Under the pieces are notes generated by a model, which worked only from the letters and a program-made list of their open reading frames with translations, was not told where the DNA came from and did not search any database. Positions 1-40,965 of a stretch of DNA of 64,000 nt are shown here, piece by piece; positions within the stretch are counted from its first letter, which is position 1, and the number at the start of each line of letters is the position of its first letter. The position numbers were made by a program, and so were the translations under genes. The stretch is from Periplaneta americana (taxonomy: Eukaryota; Arthropoda; Insecta; Blattodea; Blattidae), in the NCBI RefSeq assembly GCF_040183065.1, contig NC_091129.1, positions 502,501 through 566,500 on the forward strand, given 5' to 3'.

Positions 1-52
1 GATGATTATTTCCAAAGATTCTGATATTGGAAGACTGACTATTGGCCAGTAA

Positions 53-125
53 TGGGGGCCTGAGGACATAAAAATGTTTACATTTTGCTAAGTTATTTCT
101 AAAGAATGTAATATTATAATGTAGA
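53..125 (+). repeat. Interspersed 'GGACATTAATATTTTATATTTTGCTA-like' motif, copy 1
   Basis: The stretch 'gcctgaggacataaaaatg' through 'ttatttctaaagaatgtaa' recurs in diverged form at about 1875-1960 and 2680-2745. Each copy goes from a 'gAGGAC' block to 'TTGCTA(A/T)GTTATTTC-AAAGA'. Three copies in 2.7 kb suggest remains of a local repeat. Confidence 0.4.
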
Positions 126-337
126 GACTATAAAATCCCAAAATATGCTGCATTCAGCACTATCAAACTATGAAACATGCACAATCAAGCGAAAAATACA
201 TTAAAACATGCACTTTTATTTTTGTTCCAAATTTCTTACTTCACTTCACTTTTTTGGCACAGTTAACAATCTAACAACATTTCTAACTTTGTTTCTGTGA
301 GGTTCCTGCTCTTGTTTTTGTAGGCAGAGAATGACCT

Positions 338-571
338 CTTGTCGCTCTCGGTAGCGCAGTTGGTATAGCGCTGGCCTTCTATGCTCGAGGTTGCGGGTTC
401 GATCCTGGCCGACGTTTATGGCATTTAAGTGTGTTTAAATGCGACAGGCTCATGTCAGTAGATTCACTGGCATGTGAAAGAACTCCTACGGGACAAAAAT
501 TCCAGCACACCGGCGACACTGATATAACCTCTGCAGTTGCGAGTGTCGTTAAATAAACCATATTTTTTTTT
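338..571 (+). mobile_element. tRNA-derived SINE, family A
   Basis: Pol III box A-like 'GGTAGCGCAGTTGGTATAGC' and box B 'GGTTCGATCC' head, then a family body with 'GGCATTTAAGTGTGTTTAAA' and ending 'GTCGTTAAATAAACCAT' plus a T/A run. Flanked by 'AATGACCT' at 330-337 and 572-579, a likely TSD. Other copies at 11367-11500 and 20283-20506. Confidence 0.8.
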
Positions 572-572
572 A

Positions 573-1874
573 ATGACCTGTCTACATCACAAGAAGTTAT
601 GGGTGCAAACTTGAATGAACATATTTGTGACAGTGTAAGGTCAAATTCATCATTCAAATTTCGCCACAAATAACCTTCTTCACTGAATTAAAGAATCTGT
701 ACTCCGGGTTCGCATTTATGACCCTATCCAGTTTGTTTTTCGCCGCTACACCCACTTTCCACGGGCATAACTGAGGGATCTATGGAATTCTTTGCAGATT
801 CTTTCCTTTTTTGCATTCTTGCAATATGTGAAGCAGATGCGACATGCTGGTTGACTTGAAATTGTTCTGCACATTTAATCTGAAATTATAATAGACCTTA
901 CAGTTACTTAGATACGATTTAAAAACGGACAACGTAATTTAATTAATTATTTTTTAAGAAGTTCGCAATTTTTTTTTTACAATGAACAAATGCCATAATA
1001 AATATTCGGAAACAGAATAGCAGTGCTTACCTCTTTACTGCAATAATCGCAGGATATGAAATCCCCATCTGATCTAATAAAATCCTTTCCTTTAATTCAC
1101 TGTGCAAAGAGTACACTTTTGGAACCTTTAATTGGAGGCATATTAGAACCACGTGAACACACGCAAACAGAATAAACAAACACATTAACCACTTACGAGG
1201 TCCACACACTGCAAAAACAGTTTAGAGAATGATTCCAATTTTACAAGAATCTAAATTGCTATTAGTACTGGAAAAGGGAGAGAATTTACAACCCCCCCCG
1301 AAACAGGGTGCTTTTGACCTTAATTATTTGTCGGCAGTTCCTTAAATCTGCTGTATTTCCTCCCTACTATTCTCAAAGTATCCAACGTAATAAATTCATT
1401 TATGACACACAGTCTGTAGATGATCATCGGTAAAATGTTGTAAAAGTGAATTTCCGTCCAGGGAAAAGTCCTCTAACATTTTATTGTGAAAATCTTAACA
1501 TTTTATTTCATTTTTCTGTTATTTAGTTTTTTTCTTTTTCTTCTTCAATCCTGATTCCTGAAACTAAAATAAGGGACACAAAAATCGAGAAACTGAGGTG
1601 TCCACTCAAAACCATTAAAACATGCATTTAAACTGAGTATAAATGTATATTATATGCATTATTAAGCTAAAAATTGTTTAAATATGCATTATACATGTTG
1701 TTATCCCCAAAAAGACCAAAACATGCAAATATGCACGGAAAAAGTACACATATTTGGAACCGGAAAGTAATGAAATGGATAATAACTAAGCTTGAGCTAT
1801 GTCCTATTTTCCTGTAAAACATGCATTTGCATGGAATTCTCGTCTCTAATTATAAGACTAACCATTGATCAGTA
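573..1874. other. Intron sequence without a recognised gene
   Basis: AT-rich, with scattered 'aaacatgca' motifs around 1615-1830. Open frames here have no family resemblance. Nothing else seen. Confidence 0.5.
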
Positions 1875-1960
1875 AAGGGAGTGTGAGGACTTGAAGGGAG
1901 TGTGAGGACTTGAATATTGTTATATTTTGCTATGCTATTTCCAAAGATTGTAATACTAAG
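1875..1960 (+). repeat. Interspersed motif copy 2, with a 19-bp tandem duplication
   Basis: The unit 'agggagtgtgaggacttga' occurs twice in tandem at 1876-1913. It is followed by 'TTTTGCTATGCTATTTCCAA' as in the copies at 53 and 2680. Confidence 0.55.
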
Positions 1961-1962
1961 TG

Positions 1963-2230
1963 GAGCCACCAGCATAGCTCAGTTGGCTAACGCGCTTGCC
2001 TGCCAATCTGAAGTTGCGCTTGGGCACGGGTTCGATTCCTGCTTGGGCTCTGATTATCTGGTTGGGTTTTTTCCAAGGTTCTTCCCAACTCTACAGTAAA
2101 TGTCAGATAATGTATGACAAATCCTCGGCCTCATCTCCCCAAATATCATCTCGCTATCACCAATCCCATCAACGCTGAATAACCTCGCAGTTGATATAGC
2201 ATCGTTAAATAACCAAGTAAAAAAAAAATA
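1963..2230 (+). mobile_element. tRNA-derived SINE, family B
   Basis: tRNA-like head 'CATAGCTCAGTTGGCTAACG' ... 'GGGTTCGATTCCTGC', body with 'GGTTGGGTTTTTTCCAAGG', ending 'CGTTAAATAACCAAG' plus poly(A). An inverted, head-truncated relative lies at 18918-19099. Confidence 0.8.
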
Positions 2231-2285
2231 GTAAGTCGAAATCATGACGATTAATAATCATATACGATTAGGAGACAATCTAATT

Positions 2286-2532
2286 GTCCACACCTGTGGA
2301 GTAACGGTCAGCGCGTCTGGCCGCGAAACCAGGTGGCCCGGGACAAGTTACCTGGTTGAGGTTTTTTCCGGGGTTTTCCCTCAAGCCAGTACGAGCAAAT
2401 GCTGGGCAACTTTCGGTGCTGGACTCCGGACTCATTTCACCGGCATTATCACCTTCATTTCATTCAGATGCTAAATAACCTAGATGTTGATACAGCGTCG
2501 TAAAATAACCCAATAAAATAAAATAAAAATAA
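2286..2532 (+). mobile_element. tRNA-derived SINE, family C
   Basis: Head 'CCTGTGGAGTAACGGTCAGC', then 'GTTGAGGTTTTTTCCGGGG' and end 'GCGTCGTAAAATAACCCAAT' with an A-rich tail. Perfect 11-bp TSD ACAATCTAATT at 2275-2285 and 2533-2543. A second copy with intact box B is at 44000-44258. Confidence 0.85.
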
Positions 2533-2747
2533 ACAATCTAATTAAGAACGAGCATCCGAACAAAGAGAATTTTTTTATTGTACTGTAACTGCTTTTGTTA
2601 TTGTGTGAACATAAAACACGAAACATAATAATGATAAATTACGCATGCATACCTGGAAGACATACCATTGCTTGGTTAAAGGGGAGCTGAGGACATTAAT
2701 AATTTTATATTTATTGCTATGTTATTTCGAGAGATCGTGATGCTACG

Positions 2748-2990
2748 TTAAAATCATCAAGTTTCAGACAAATCAGAGAACCTGATGGTCTGTAGACACT
2801 GAGTAGCAGTATTGAAGTCGTCCGCTGTATCTTCCACTGCTTTCTTTCTTCGTAGTCCAGTTCTGTAGGCAATTCAAAATCATCAAATTTAAGACAATTT
2901 AGAGAGCCTGATGCTCTCCAGCTATTATTCAGCTGCAGTGTTGAAGTCCTCCATGTTGTCATGGTAACTGCCAATGCTTTCTTTCTTCAC
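2748..2990. repeat. Diverged tandem duplication, about 120-bp unit
   Basis: Units near 2748-2865 and 2870-2990 share 'AAAATCATCAA(A/G)TTT-AGACAA', 'AGAG(A/C)-CCTGATG', 'TTGAAGTC(C/G)TCC' and 'TGCTTTCTTTCTTC'. The 85-residue minus-strand frame across it is internally repetitive for this reason and is not taken as a gene. Confidence 0.6.
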
Positions 2991-3441
2991 ACTATTTAAA
3001 TTTAATACATCAGGACTGTCGCTGGGCAGTTACCTGAATACATGTTTCAGCATCACATTGTTGACAAGTAACTCAATCTGTTAGCACAACCATAAAGCAT
3101 CTAATAGATGCTATAGAGTTACCAACAACGAGAAAAAAAAACTAGTTAAATTTAAATTGTTAATTGCCTCCCATTGGTGGTAGCCCAGAAGTACTCAGTA
3201 TACTCTCCTACATGAATTTTAAAATATTAAAATAGGCAATTCAAAATCATGTCGAGGGATTGAATATAGATTCATTCATGTGTTACTACTTACAGAATTG
3301 CTTTTTTATTCAAGTTGTGAATATGTCCTTTATCTTTAGTAGATTATTAGTTCGTAGAAATCAGTCTGGTTATTTAAGTGCCGTTTACTTGTTTAATGAC
3401 ACAGTTGATTATTTAGGTTTCATAATCTATCTGTTCCACAG

Positions 3442-31751
<28,310 letters not shown>

Positions 31752-31774
31752 GGTCACAGTGTGGCGATGTCCAG

Positions 31775-33798
31775 GTAAGCTACATATTTGTTGAGAAAAG
31801 TACGACATGTTATGTTCTTAGCATTTAGTAGAGGTAGTAAACATCATCATACTTGTGAACCTCTCATAACAAAAAACTTTAACATGAACCAGTGTGTAAT
31901 GTTTTCAAAATACTTACTTCAGGACAAATTTTGAGAATGCAATAGTAACAAAATAACTGGAAATAAAGAAATTTTAGTTCATGGGTGTGTTCAAAACAAT
32001 GTTATCTGAATGTACAATAAAACAATGGCAGCACATGCATGAACACACACACACACACGTTGTAAGAGCATTGAGTGCCTTTGCCCTACGGAATGAGAAG
32101 TGATTATGGAATTTTTTATTTACCCAGTGTTTTTTTTGCTGAAAATTGACCTTTTGTAACACATATATTTTAATTACAGCTGTATACTCATATATTTTGT
32201 TGACATCATTCACTTACTTTTCCTACTGTACTTTTAGCTGCCGTCATATGCAATCAAAGTCAACCTCACACCCTGGGGAGGCAAGTCCTAGTATCAAGTA
32301 GTTCATTCTCTTTATTTGATCAGTGGACGTCAATCTAGAGAAACCATCACTTTCTGTAATTTCTGTAATGGAGTTTTCTATAAATGGACTGATATAATAT
32401 TCGTTTATAGTAAAGCCCATGTAAATTCTACACAGCCCCTCAGAATCTACCAGGAACTTTTGGACACCTAAGAGGAAAACTTTTATTGCCTTCAATTAGA
32501 TGTACATGAGTGCCTTGCCATGGATGTTACTGCACAGCACTCCAAATATTGCATGGAAGTTGATCAAGACTTTCCAGGATGAGGCATGGCGCCAAACTAT
32601 TAATAACTCATACATACAGCCTACTGACAGCTCTCTGTGAACATGTGGGCTTTGGATTATTGTAGGCATGCTTAACTTTTACCTCCTCCAATGTTTAACT
32701 TTTTACAAAATGAACTGTAGGATATAATATCTTGCAGAGTGGCATAAACATGTCGTTTACTCTTGATCAAGCTAGAGGTTTCCATGTGCTGGGTTGGAAA
32801 TTTTGACCAATTACTTTGCCGCCGTAGACACTATCTGTGCAGAGCTACTGAAGATGAGCTCATTTACTGTATTCTCGTTATTGCTGTTTGGGTTGCTATA
32901 TTTAAAAAGCGAAAATCTGGAACACTCTACTTTTCTCTTTAAAATGTGCGAAATAAAAAGGGAGCAAAAATGCATTAACTTCCTTGCATTAGACAATGTA
33001 ATACATATAAAATAACCTAAAACTTTAAAACAAAATACTTGGAACCAAAAGAGTTACAATGTTATAAATAAGAAAAAAAAAAACTCATATTACTGAGATG
33101 TTACTGCTGCGTTTTCATCATCTGGGTCCATGCATGTTAGTACTTCCTTGAATGACGCATTTGCTGAAGTAATCCAATGTTGTAGGTATTCCTGTTTCAT
33201 TCAACATGAACCTAGTTGATCGCGAGCTTAAATCCAATGTTGTATGTACTTTATTTGTAACTCTTTTGAGCTACCATACCCATAAATTGAAGAGAATAAA
33301 ATCATGTGGAAAGAAATTAAATGCATTATTTTTTCTTTTCTTTCTTTTTTTGCTGGAAACCGGACATTTATGCATCCTCAGAATTATTTTCGAAATTTTG
33401 AGATACAGATCACGATTCTGGCATGGTCCTGGAAAATCTGGGACATATTGCAACCCTAACTGCAGAAACTTTCTCATGAACCATGTAAATGTTCGAGTTC
33501 GCACATCGTGGGTTTGCTGTTGTCAAGGATGTGCAATGGCAAATGGCCAGCATTTTGGATACTTTCTATAGACGATTATCTGCTTTCATGCCCCTAGATT
33601 CTCTACTAACCTTGTATACTGCGTGTGTTTATCTCCATGCTAAAATTCGTTATTCCAAAGGAAATCAGAACCTGTCCATTGAGGTTAGGTGAATCAAAAT
33701 TTCTGCTACATTATCTGTGATACCTGAATCTTCAGAGAAGCTTTGCACCTTTTACAAAAATGTCTTTCATATGATAAAAGTAAAATGGTGGCAAAATT
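31775..33798. other. Region after the canonical ACAP stop, no gene recognised
   Basis: Contains a short (AC)n run at about 32044-32059. Small frames have no family resemblance. If ACAP ends at 31751 this is 3' flank; if the downstream exons are used it is intron. Confidence 0.4.
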
Positions 33799-34349
33799 AT
33801 GCGGTATGAGTCATATTACACCTGTGTGCAACTTCATCTCAAACAGTTCTCTCAATTAATATCACTCAATAAAAGAATTGTATTCCAATGGATACCATTC
33901 CATTGTGGAACCCTGGGAAAAGAGAATGCTGATGCTTTAGCAAAGAAGGGCAGCACTGCTACTTACAGACCTGTTATTAAATCTACGTATTACTCTGTGA
34001 AAAGATTTATTAAATCTACGTACTTAGACTTCAACAAACAAAATTTTATAACACAATCTCAAGAGAAAGAATGGAACTCTCTGCATCATAATCCACAGTT
34101 AATTCCCGATTTACCACGAAAATCGTCTATAGCTGCATTTAGGTTGGCAACAGGCCATGATTGTTTGGCCAAACACCTGCATAGAATTGGAATATATCAG
34201 TCCCCTAACTGCCCATATGCAACTCAAACCAAGAAATGGATTCGGAACACCTCAAAATCTGTGCTGAGCATGATAATATCTTTGAAAAATATTGGAGTGC
34301 AAGAGGTCAAATGACTTTGTCAAACGCCTGGCATTAGAAAACAACAACA
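33799..34349 (+). pseudogene. LINE RNase H / C-terminal fragment with 3' end
   Basis: 'VFQWIPFHCGTLGKENADAL' (RNase H block), 'AAFRLATGHDCLAKHLHRIG' and 'IYQSPNCP'. At about 34212 the frame shifts, and the correct continuation 'NQEMDSEHLKICAEHDNIFE' to 'GQMTLSNAWH' and stop TAG is in another frame. 3' tail (CAA)n(CAT)n. The last 47 bp match the tiny insertion at 22075-22142. Confidence 0.85.
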
Positions 34350-34467
<118 letters not shown>

Positions 34468-34632
34468 TTAGAAAATAGTCATTCTGCTATAACAATTGAA
34501 CCTGTTAGCTTTAACCGTGAGACAGTATTGCAAATGTTTTTCTTAGAAAGAAATCCTAAGGCTTCCTTGTGGAGGATCTTTAGGTGGAAAGGTAATGTGC
34601 GTGAAATGGGTTTGCTTATTGTTCAACCACAG

Positions 34633-34804
34633 GACCGGTAACAAGACATCGTCACGTCGGCACGACAAGCTCATGCTGCCCTCATTTGTCCGTTCCTCTG
34701 CACGCAAACTCTTCCCTCGCTCCAGCAGTGCCAAGAGAAATTCAAAGAAACAGCCGGAACTGTCACTGCAAGACAAGGACGAGAGCAATGTACTGCTGCA
34801 GTGA
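34633..34804 (+). CDS. Candidate alternative C-terminal exon of ACAP (basic tail)
   Basis: Strong acceptor 'tattgttcaaccacag'; the exon's first G fits the phase-2 donors at 27311 and 31774. It reads 'TGNKTSSRRHDKLMLPSFVR', then 'SSARKLFPRSSSAKRNSKKQ' and 'PELSLQDKDESNVLLQ', then TGA at 34802-34804. GC-rich third positions (AAC, AAG, CTC, CTG, GAC) stand out from the AT-rich surroundings, as in real exons. 13 of 56 residues are Lys/Arg and many others Ser. A donor 'GTGAGT' overlaps the stop (from 34801), so the exon may instead end at 34800 and splice to 36842. AATAAA at 35097-35102 would serve as poly(A) signal if it is terminal. No known domain recognised. It could belong to an unrelated transcript. 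Confidence 0.55.
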
Positions 34805-36140
34805 GTTAGATGTCTGTACAGCAAAATAGTTGTTATACAAGCATTTGATGACATGCTAGGTTTCTTCAGAGAACTGATTAATCAAATAGCGATTTTGGAA
34901 CTTCACATGGGATTGAAATCTGTAAAGAAAGTTTTTATTTCAAAAGTGAAGTTTCAGTTTGTAAATAATGAATTTGGAAGTCGAGACCGCTGATTAATGT
35001 TATATTCGGACTGAAACCCAGATATGTGATATATATTTCAGAAGGGTCTGGAACAAATATTGTCTGTATCATAAGTCGTTATTGTATTGCACTTGTAATA
35101 AAGATCTTCCTTTTAAACGCGATCACACAATAGTTGTTATCGTCATCATCATCATCATCATCAACATAAATAACTCATTTTACTTTCTAAAAAATATGTT
35201 ATTCAGAGGAAGTTTCATGACCCTCCATCACATTCAAGAGATCTTGGGTTTCATTTAGTAATAATTTTTCAGTCGAAAATGTTTGTATATCCTTCCATAG
35301 CTTATGTAGCCAAAGGTTTCTCACAGAACGGAATAGGGGTCAATTCCTGTGAAATTTGTGATAGCTGAAGAAGCTGTGAGACAGAATACTCCTCTGTTGT
35401 TGCCATGTCAGTGTCTCACTGATTCTGAGTAGCCTTTTATTGCAATACTAGCAATAAACATTCCACATGTATCATTCATAAGAACACCATACAGGATATT
35501 TAAGTAGGTGGCCATTTTATGGTCTTGTTTGCCTTGAGACGTGATTAGTTAGTTGTTGACTAAAGGCATTTACATTTCTTTATCTTAAACATTTTATTTT
35601 TCACGTGTAGAAACATGTATGTTTTTTATAATAGTGCATTATCTTCTGTACTAAACTTGTTAATAAAGCCGTCACTGTTGAAGTTATTGGCTGATCGAAC
35701 TTGTTTATAGAATGCGAGAGGAGATCATTTAGATCATCAGCACTCCCTTGCTTGTTCACTTGTATATTTAAACATGATGTTGAGTTTTAGGCTTGTAGCC
35801 ATGGTTGTCAGGATATCAGAAGCTATAGCCACACTGCTGTTATTTTCGGCAGCCAGTCATGTTGCAGCTTGGTTACATTTAAATGTACGCATCTTGTCAT
35901 TGGCCGCTGATGACGTTATGCAGCCACATTTAGTAAACAGCTGTTAATTAATATACTGTCCTACTTGGTGGCAAGCAGATATATAGAATGTGCAACAATG
36001 CTGCCAACTTGATATGAACAAAGAGGAGGAGCCACACCAGAAATAGCGTGACGTGGCTATAAGTTAAAAATTTATAAAGATTTTATCGTACGATTTGTAA
36101 TCACTTTTTTAAAGGCAAGTGGCCGTGCACACAATAATAG
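34805..36140. other. No gene recognised
   Basis: Contains the AATAAA at 35097, a (CAT)n run at 35144-35165 and otherwise unassigned sequence. Confidence 0.4.
35097..35102 (+). promoter_or_regulatory. Poly(A) signal AATAAA
   Basis: AATAAA lies 293 bp after the stop codon of the 34633-34804 exon and is a plausible polyadenylation signal for a transcript ending near 35120. Context alone supports it. Confidence 0.4.
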
Positions 36141-36323
36141 CACAGTCTACTATATACAGTCACGAAGCTTGAGTTTTGAGGGTGCTAGAAACAATAGACT
36201 GTGACGGTACTATTTTGCATTGTCTGTAATGAGGCGATATTAGCGATCCTAGTGGTGAGCAACTATCTAATGTTTGCATATTTACTACGTATTGAGCTTC
36301 GCGACTGTGTATACTACACTGTG
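36141..36323. mobile_element. 183-bp MITE of the THAP/P-like family
   Basis: Starts CACAGTCTACTATATACAGT and ends with the matching inverted ACTGTGTATAC-TACACTGTG. Flanks ATAATAG / ATAATAA (7 bp, one mismatch). Same termini as the larger element at 61085-62417 and the fragment at 51003-51110. Confidence 0.85.
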
Positions 36324-36841
36324 ATAATAAGTTTACTTTAAGATGATAAAAAGTAAAATCATAATCACAACATTATAATAATTTTTAAACGAAAAAAAGA
36401 CATAGAGATGAAACAAAGAAGTTAGTCTTATCTTAGTCAACGAAACTTTAAGCATGTATATCTTCATCATTATTTTAGCTATACCATTGACACACTGTTT
36501 CTTATAGAAAACATGAAGCACACAACCTTAAACAGTTTCTCACAATTTCCAGAGAGATGAAAAAATTTGACCCACTTTTCATCGGGCTTTAGTTGACAGA
36601 AAAACTCCTCTTCTTCCCTCAGAAATGTGTTTAATTTCACACATTCCTCCATCTTTGTTAATTCTAAGTTTGTATCGAGAAGCTATTTCCAAGAATTTTA
36701 GAGATGGACTCTGTTTGTCGAGCAGTGAAAGCGTTGCACAAAGTGTTAAGGCAGTCTGTAGCATGCTGCAAGCAAGCAGCCCTTCTCATTTTAGTTTGGT
36801 CTTCATTTAGACGCCATTGACTTTTCCTCTTTTTGCTGCAG

Positions 36842-36911
36842 AGAGGCTTTGAAGGATCATAATGTCAAACAAGTCAGTGTTTCATTAGATTGCAGTTTAG
36901 AGGCTAAGTAA
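36842..36911 (+). CDS. Possible last exon after 34633-34800
   Basis: Very strong acceptor (pyrimidine-rich 'cttttcctctttttgctgcag'-like tract, AG at 36840-36841). Its first A would complete CAA from the phase-2 donor at 34800, giving 'Q-EALKDHNVKQVSVSLDCS' and 'LEAK' before TAA 36909-36911. The phase match and acceptor quality are the only evidence; the product is short and unrecognised. It is an alternative to using the TGA at 34802 as the end. Confidence 0.3.
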
Positions 36912-37619
36912 CCACCAGTGTCCACTACCAACCCCTAAGTCAAAGATAACTCTTCCTCAAAAAAGTCCCTAATCATCTTGGGTAGCCTATGTGTTCCTGT
37001 ATGACTTCATTGGTTTAAAGTTTATCACAGAACGAGAAATAACCACCAAGTTGGTACGTGTTTCACTATTTACTGACACTCCCAATGTCCATCCAAGCAA
37101 AAGAAAAAAAAAACTATTTTAGTTTTGTTACTCTTTTTGTATATTTTTATGTCATTTCGAGGAGCATTAGCTGCCTGCTTTCTGACTTTGTTTGACAGGC
37201 AGCAGTTACAAGCTACTGCGTTCAAGTCAGCTTAACAAGAACACTTTTATTATCTGAGGCACACTCTTCAGTGGAAAAGATGCCGTGTTCAAACTTGTTC
37301 TTTTATTCCTCCTACAATTGAAGCAGGCCGTTCACTACTATAAAATGACAGAATTTTTGTGCAAACACTTTCTTAGCAAGGAAAATAACGCACTACCAGG
37401 AGACACATAAGAATATAGAGAGTTGTCCAGCTGAGTTCGAATCAAGTACACAAGGAACCATTTTTGTTGTCTTTGTGCGTCTGCGTCTGTGTATTTCTAA
37501 AAATTTTGGAGTATGGAAATAAATAGCTGAACAGTCTCCAGAAACATAACTATGACCTGAATGATGCGTCGGCAGATATCGCTACACTCTACGATCGGTA
37601 CAATAACAGCTTACTTTCT

Positions 37620-38235
37620 TCTGCAGTTTCGAAACTGACTGTAGAATTGAACTTTTCTGTTTTGCAGTGTTCGCGTGCTTTTTAATGTCATTTTCGCTCC
37701 TTGAGAAACACTAAAATACGAGGACACACAGTACAGTAAGCGCTGTAATCAGCTCTCCCTTTATTAGCCACAAACATGTTTTAACCGTTCACTGTTAAAT
37801 TTACTTTGCAACTCTTGTTTCTTTTTTGGAGCCAGTACTGCAGTAGTTTCACTATCTGACGAATCCATGTTTAAAAATAGTTCACTGAACTATAAAACAC
37901 GTACAATGTCATTGGTGTATCATTTTGCCACTGAAAGCAGAGAACAGTGACAGATATTGAAACAGATTAACCAACACTGCAGTAGAAAGTATCGTCTTGC
38001 AAGTAGCATCATCTTATTGACATCGTCTGAGTCATTTCTTATACAGTGTCGCCATTTGAGTGAATACATAAATATAAATATTGGGGAATTAGAAATAGAG
38101 GCTAATTTGTTTAAATGTGCTCTAATATCTGTAAAATCGGAATTTTTACCAATCCCAATTGGCTTTAATCAGGATTCGGGTTTTCACCAGGAAAATCAGG
38201 AGAATCCCACCTAAATTGGGATACCTGGCAACCAT
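37620..38235 (+). mobile_element. Diverged fragment of the palindrome-forming element (family X)
   Basis: Collinear with 49150-49790: 'GTGTTCGCGTGCTT', 'AACATGTTTTAACC', 'AATCCATGTTTAAA', 'TTCACTGAACTATAAAAC' and the end 'ATTGGGATACCTGGCAAC'-like region. More diverged than the two arms at 48851-53694. Confidence 0.7.
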
Positions 38236-40840
38236 GGATATATCATTGTGATAATCAATTATCATATTTGTTAGACAAACGAAATTTTTACGGGTTTGTT
38301 AGCCGAGAGGTAGAAAACCAAATGTGTAGAAAATAGTGTGCACAGAGTGACCGTGGACATAAATGAAGTTCAAAATGAATGTAGGACCTTGTATGTGTAT
38401 GTGATACATGTGTAAAGGAACACAAGAATAATATTATAAGCATATATTTCTGTATACAGATATACTGATTGTTGGAGGAATTGTAAATTAATTTATATAT
38501 TATCCATTCCATTTCAGGAATGTGTTGAGGTCAACGAACACAGTCTAAATCAAACATTTCATTGTAGTGGTGTTTTAGGTTTTGATCTTAAAATGTGTGC
38601 ATAGTGTGTAGAAGGCAGGGAACTCTGATGTGGTGAGCACCACTCTTACTCCCTGTCTTGTACGTTACATAGTCTGACCATTGTATGGTTCAGTTCGTCT
38701 TAAACAACTGCCAGACATTGTTCAGGCGTATGGCTACTGATCTGTTGAATTAAAGTGAAGTATGGAAATTGGTCTTATATATGGAATGATGACTGAGTGT
38801 ATGCACTTACAAGCTAACTTTTAATTAAAGAGAACAAAGATATAATGCAGAAAATTTGATTGCATTTTTTATGTAAAAATCATTAAACATAGTTTCATAC
38901 TTCTACTTTCTGCTTAGCTGAATATTTTTCCAAACATTCTTGATGTGCCACAGTATTTCTTCTGCCATAGATATCATCTAGCAAGGCGTGACCTAGTAAC
39001 CAGGCTGAAGGACAGAATTTTGAGAACTGAAATAAACCAGTTTCAGCTAGTTAGGTAACGAGCAGTAATGCTGCCTAACTCACCTATACAGAGTATAATA
39101 CAGATGACTGGTTTTTCTGTACCTTAAACATGTGAATGATATTACACACCTGTAAACAAACAAAAAAAATACAGCCTATACAGCTTAGTTACAGAGTTCC
39201 TTACAATGGAAGATGGCAAGAATTCTAATGAGGTACGTACTGACATGAGTCTTATTGTGGGTAGACACAACTGAATTCATGCACATTATCCCAAATGTCT
39301 GGACATGTAATTTCCAGGACAATGAATTCAGAGAAATGGCCCTGTTCCATGGTCGGCAAGATCATGAAATCTCATACTTCGTGATTTTTGGTTATTTAGT
39401 CATCTAAAAGGTCTGTGTGGTTTATGCTGGAAATTCCAATCTGAGGTCACTTGTGGCAATCAATTGTGGATTGTGTGCTGGCATTCGGAACTCTCCTCTC
39501 TTTTCGGAAATCAAAGAGTTCATGGCAAAGACGGGCACGCCTATCCTGCGATTGTAGTGGTGGACATTTGCTATGAAACAACAAACATTGACGTAGTTAG
39601 GAACGACATCTTTCATTAATACCTTTTCTCTGTAACTAAGCCACATAGACAGTTCATGTGACATTTTTTGTTTTCAAATGTAAAACACAATGCACATATT
39701 AAAATGTACAATAACAGGACATCCTGTATATATCTTTGGTATCCTCATGTCATGTGCAATTGCAGTACTGAGCTTTGAGCTGGATCAGGCAGTGTAAGTA
39801 TCACTTCCAATTCTGTGGCATTTGTTAGAAACTGTTTGTTATAACATTTTAAGCTGTGCTTCATTCTTGCTTAGGGATTCAGAATAGTCTATGGATGATT
39901 GTCAAGTAGAAGTGAATCTCTGTGAAATTTGTGGAATCAGAGATGACCATTCAAAAGGGGGGGGGGGGGGAATATTTACATGGGCTTTGGAGAAAATTAA
40001 ATCGGTTTCAAGGAAAGAAATGGCCATATACTGAGTGCAGGCGCTGTTTTATTTTGTATAAGAGAGTTATTGCTTAAGGGATTGTATATATCATATCATA
40101 TATAATTACTTTTGTCAAGTATAGAAATTTGAACATTTTAGTGATGTGCTATGATAATTATGATTTATAAATATAAAGAGTTTGAAGACATAATTATTGG
40201 GCATTTTTCTAGACTGAAGAAATTTATCAAAGAGAATCTGTCAAAAAATAACGTTTTATAAATGAAAACCTAGATCTCCTAAATATGAATCGAAAACTGT
40301 ACTGTAAGACTTACAAATACATCATTTTTATATGTTGATGCTAACAGAGAACCGACACTTGTTTTCTAAATGAAATGTGAGCAAAATTATGTGTACATAG
40401 TTACGTGTTCCAAATCCAAAGGTTTCTTCGTATGGACTAGGATTCCATGTATATTGTTAACTCTTTCAGTGGGTCTATTTTCCAATCATGATGCTACGAA
40501 GAAAGAAATGCGATGTTCAAAAATTTGTTATAAGTATTTGCAGCATTTGTTTTCCTAACCCTATAGTTTATTAAATTTGTGTTTTTATAGCTTTATTCAG
40601 CACTTACCTATGTCAGATCAAGAGGTAAATATAAAATAGAAGTATTAAATTACTTATCTTAGTTGTAAACGTTAGAATTTTTACAAAGCTGTCAATATTT
40701 ATTTTCTGTTATTATGATGAAGATGATTTGTATTGTGCACGGTTTAAAACTTAAAGTTCAGAAAATCGTAAATCTGAACAAAAAATAATAATTATCTGTC
40801 TAAAGGGTGTCCCAACAAGAACACCTGATTTAATAGTGTG

Positions 40841-40965
40841 AATAAATGCAACAACAACAGATAGTAGTGTCGCCAACCCAATGACAACAAAACATTGTTG
40901 GGACATTGCGTAATTGTCTTGTTGTTGGGTTGGTGGAACTGTTATCTGTTATGTTGAATTTATTA
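40841..40965. repeat. 125-bp imperfect foldback
   Basis: 'AATAAATGCAACAACAACAG' on the left pairs with 'CTGTTATGTTGAATTTATT' on the right, and inner 'CCAACCCAATGACAACAA' with 'TTGTTGTTGGGTTGG'. A small MITE is likely; TSD not identified. Confidence 0.65.

Noticed and set aside
2054..2245. 63-residue minus-strand frame
   Set aside because: Translation of SINE family B in reverse; the same motif recurs at 18861-19073.
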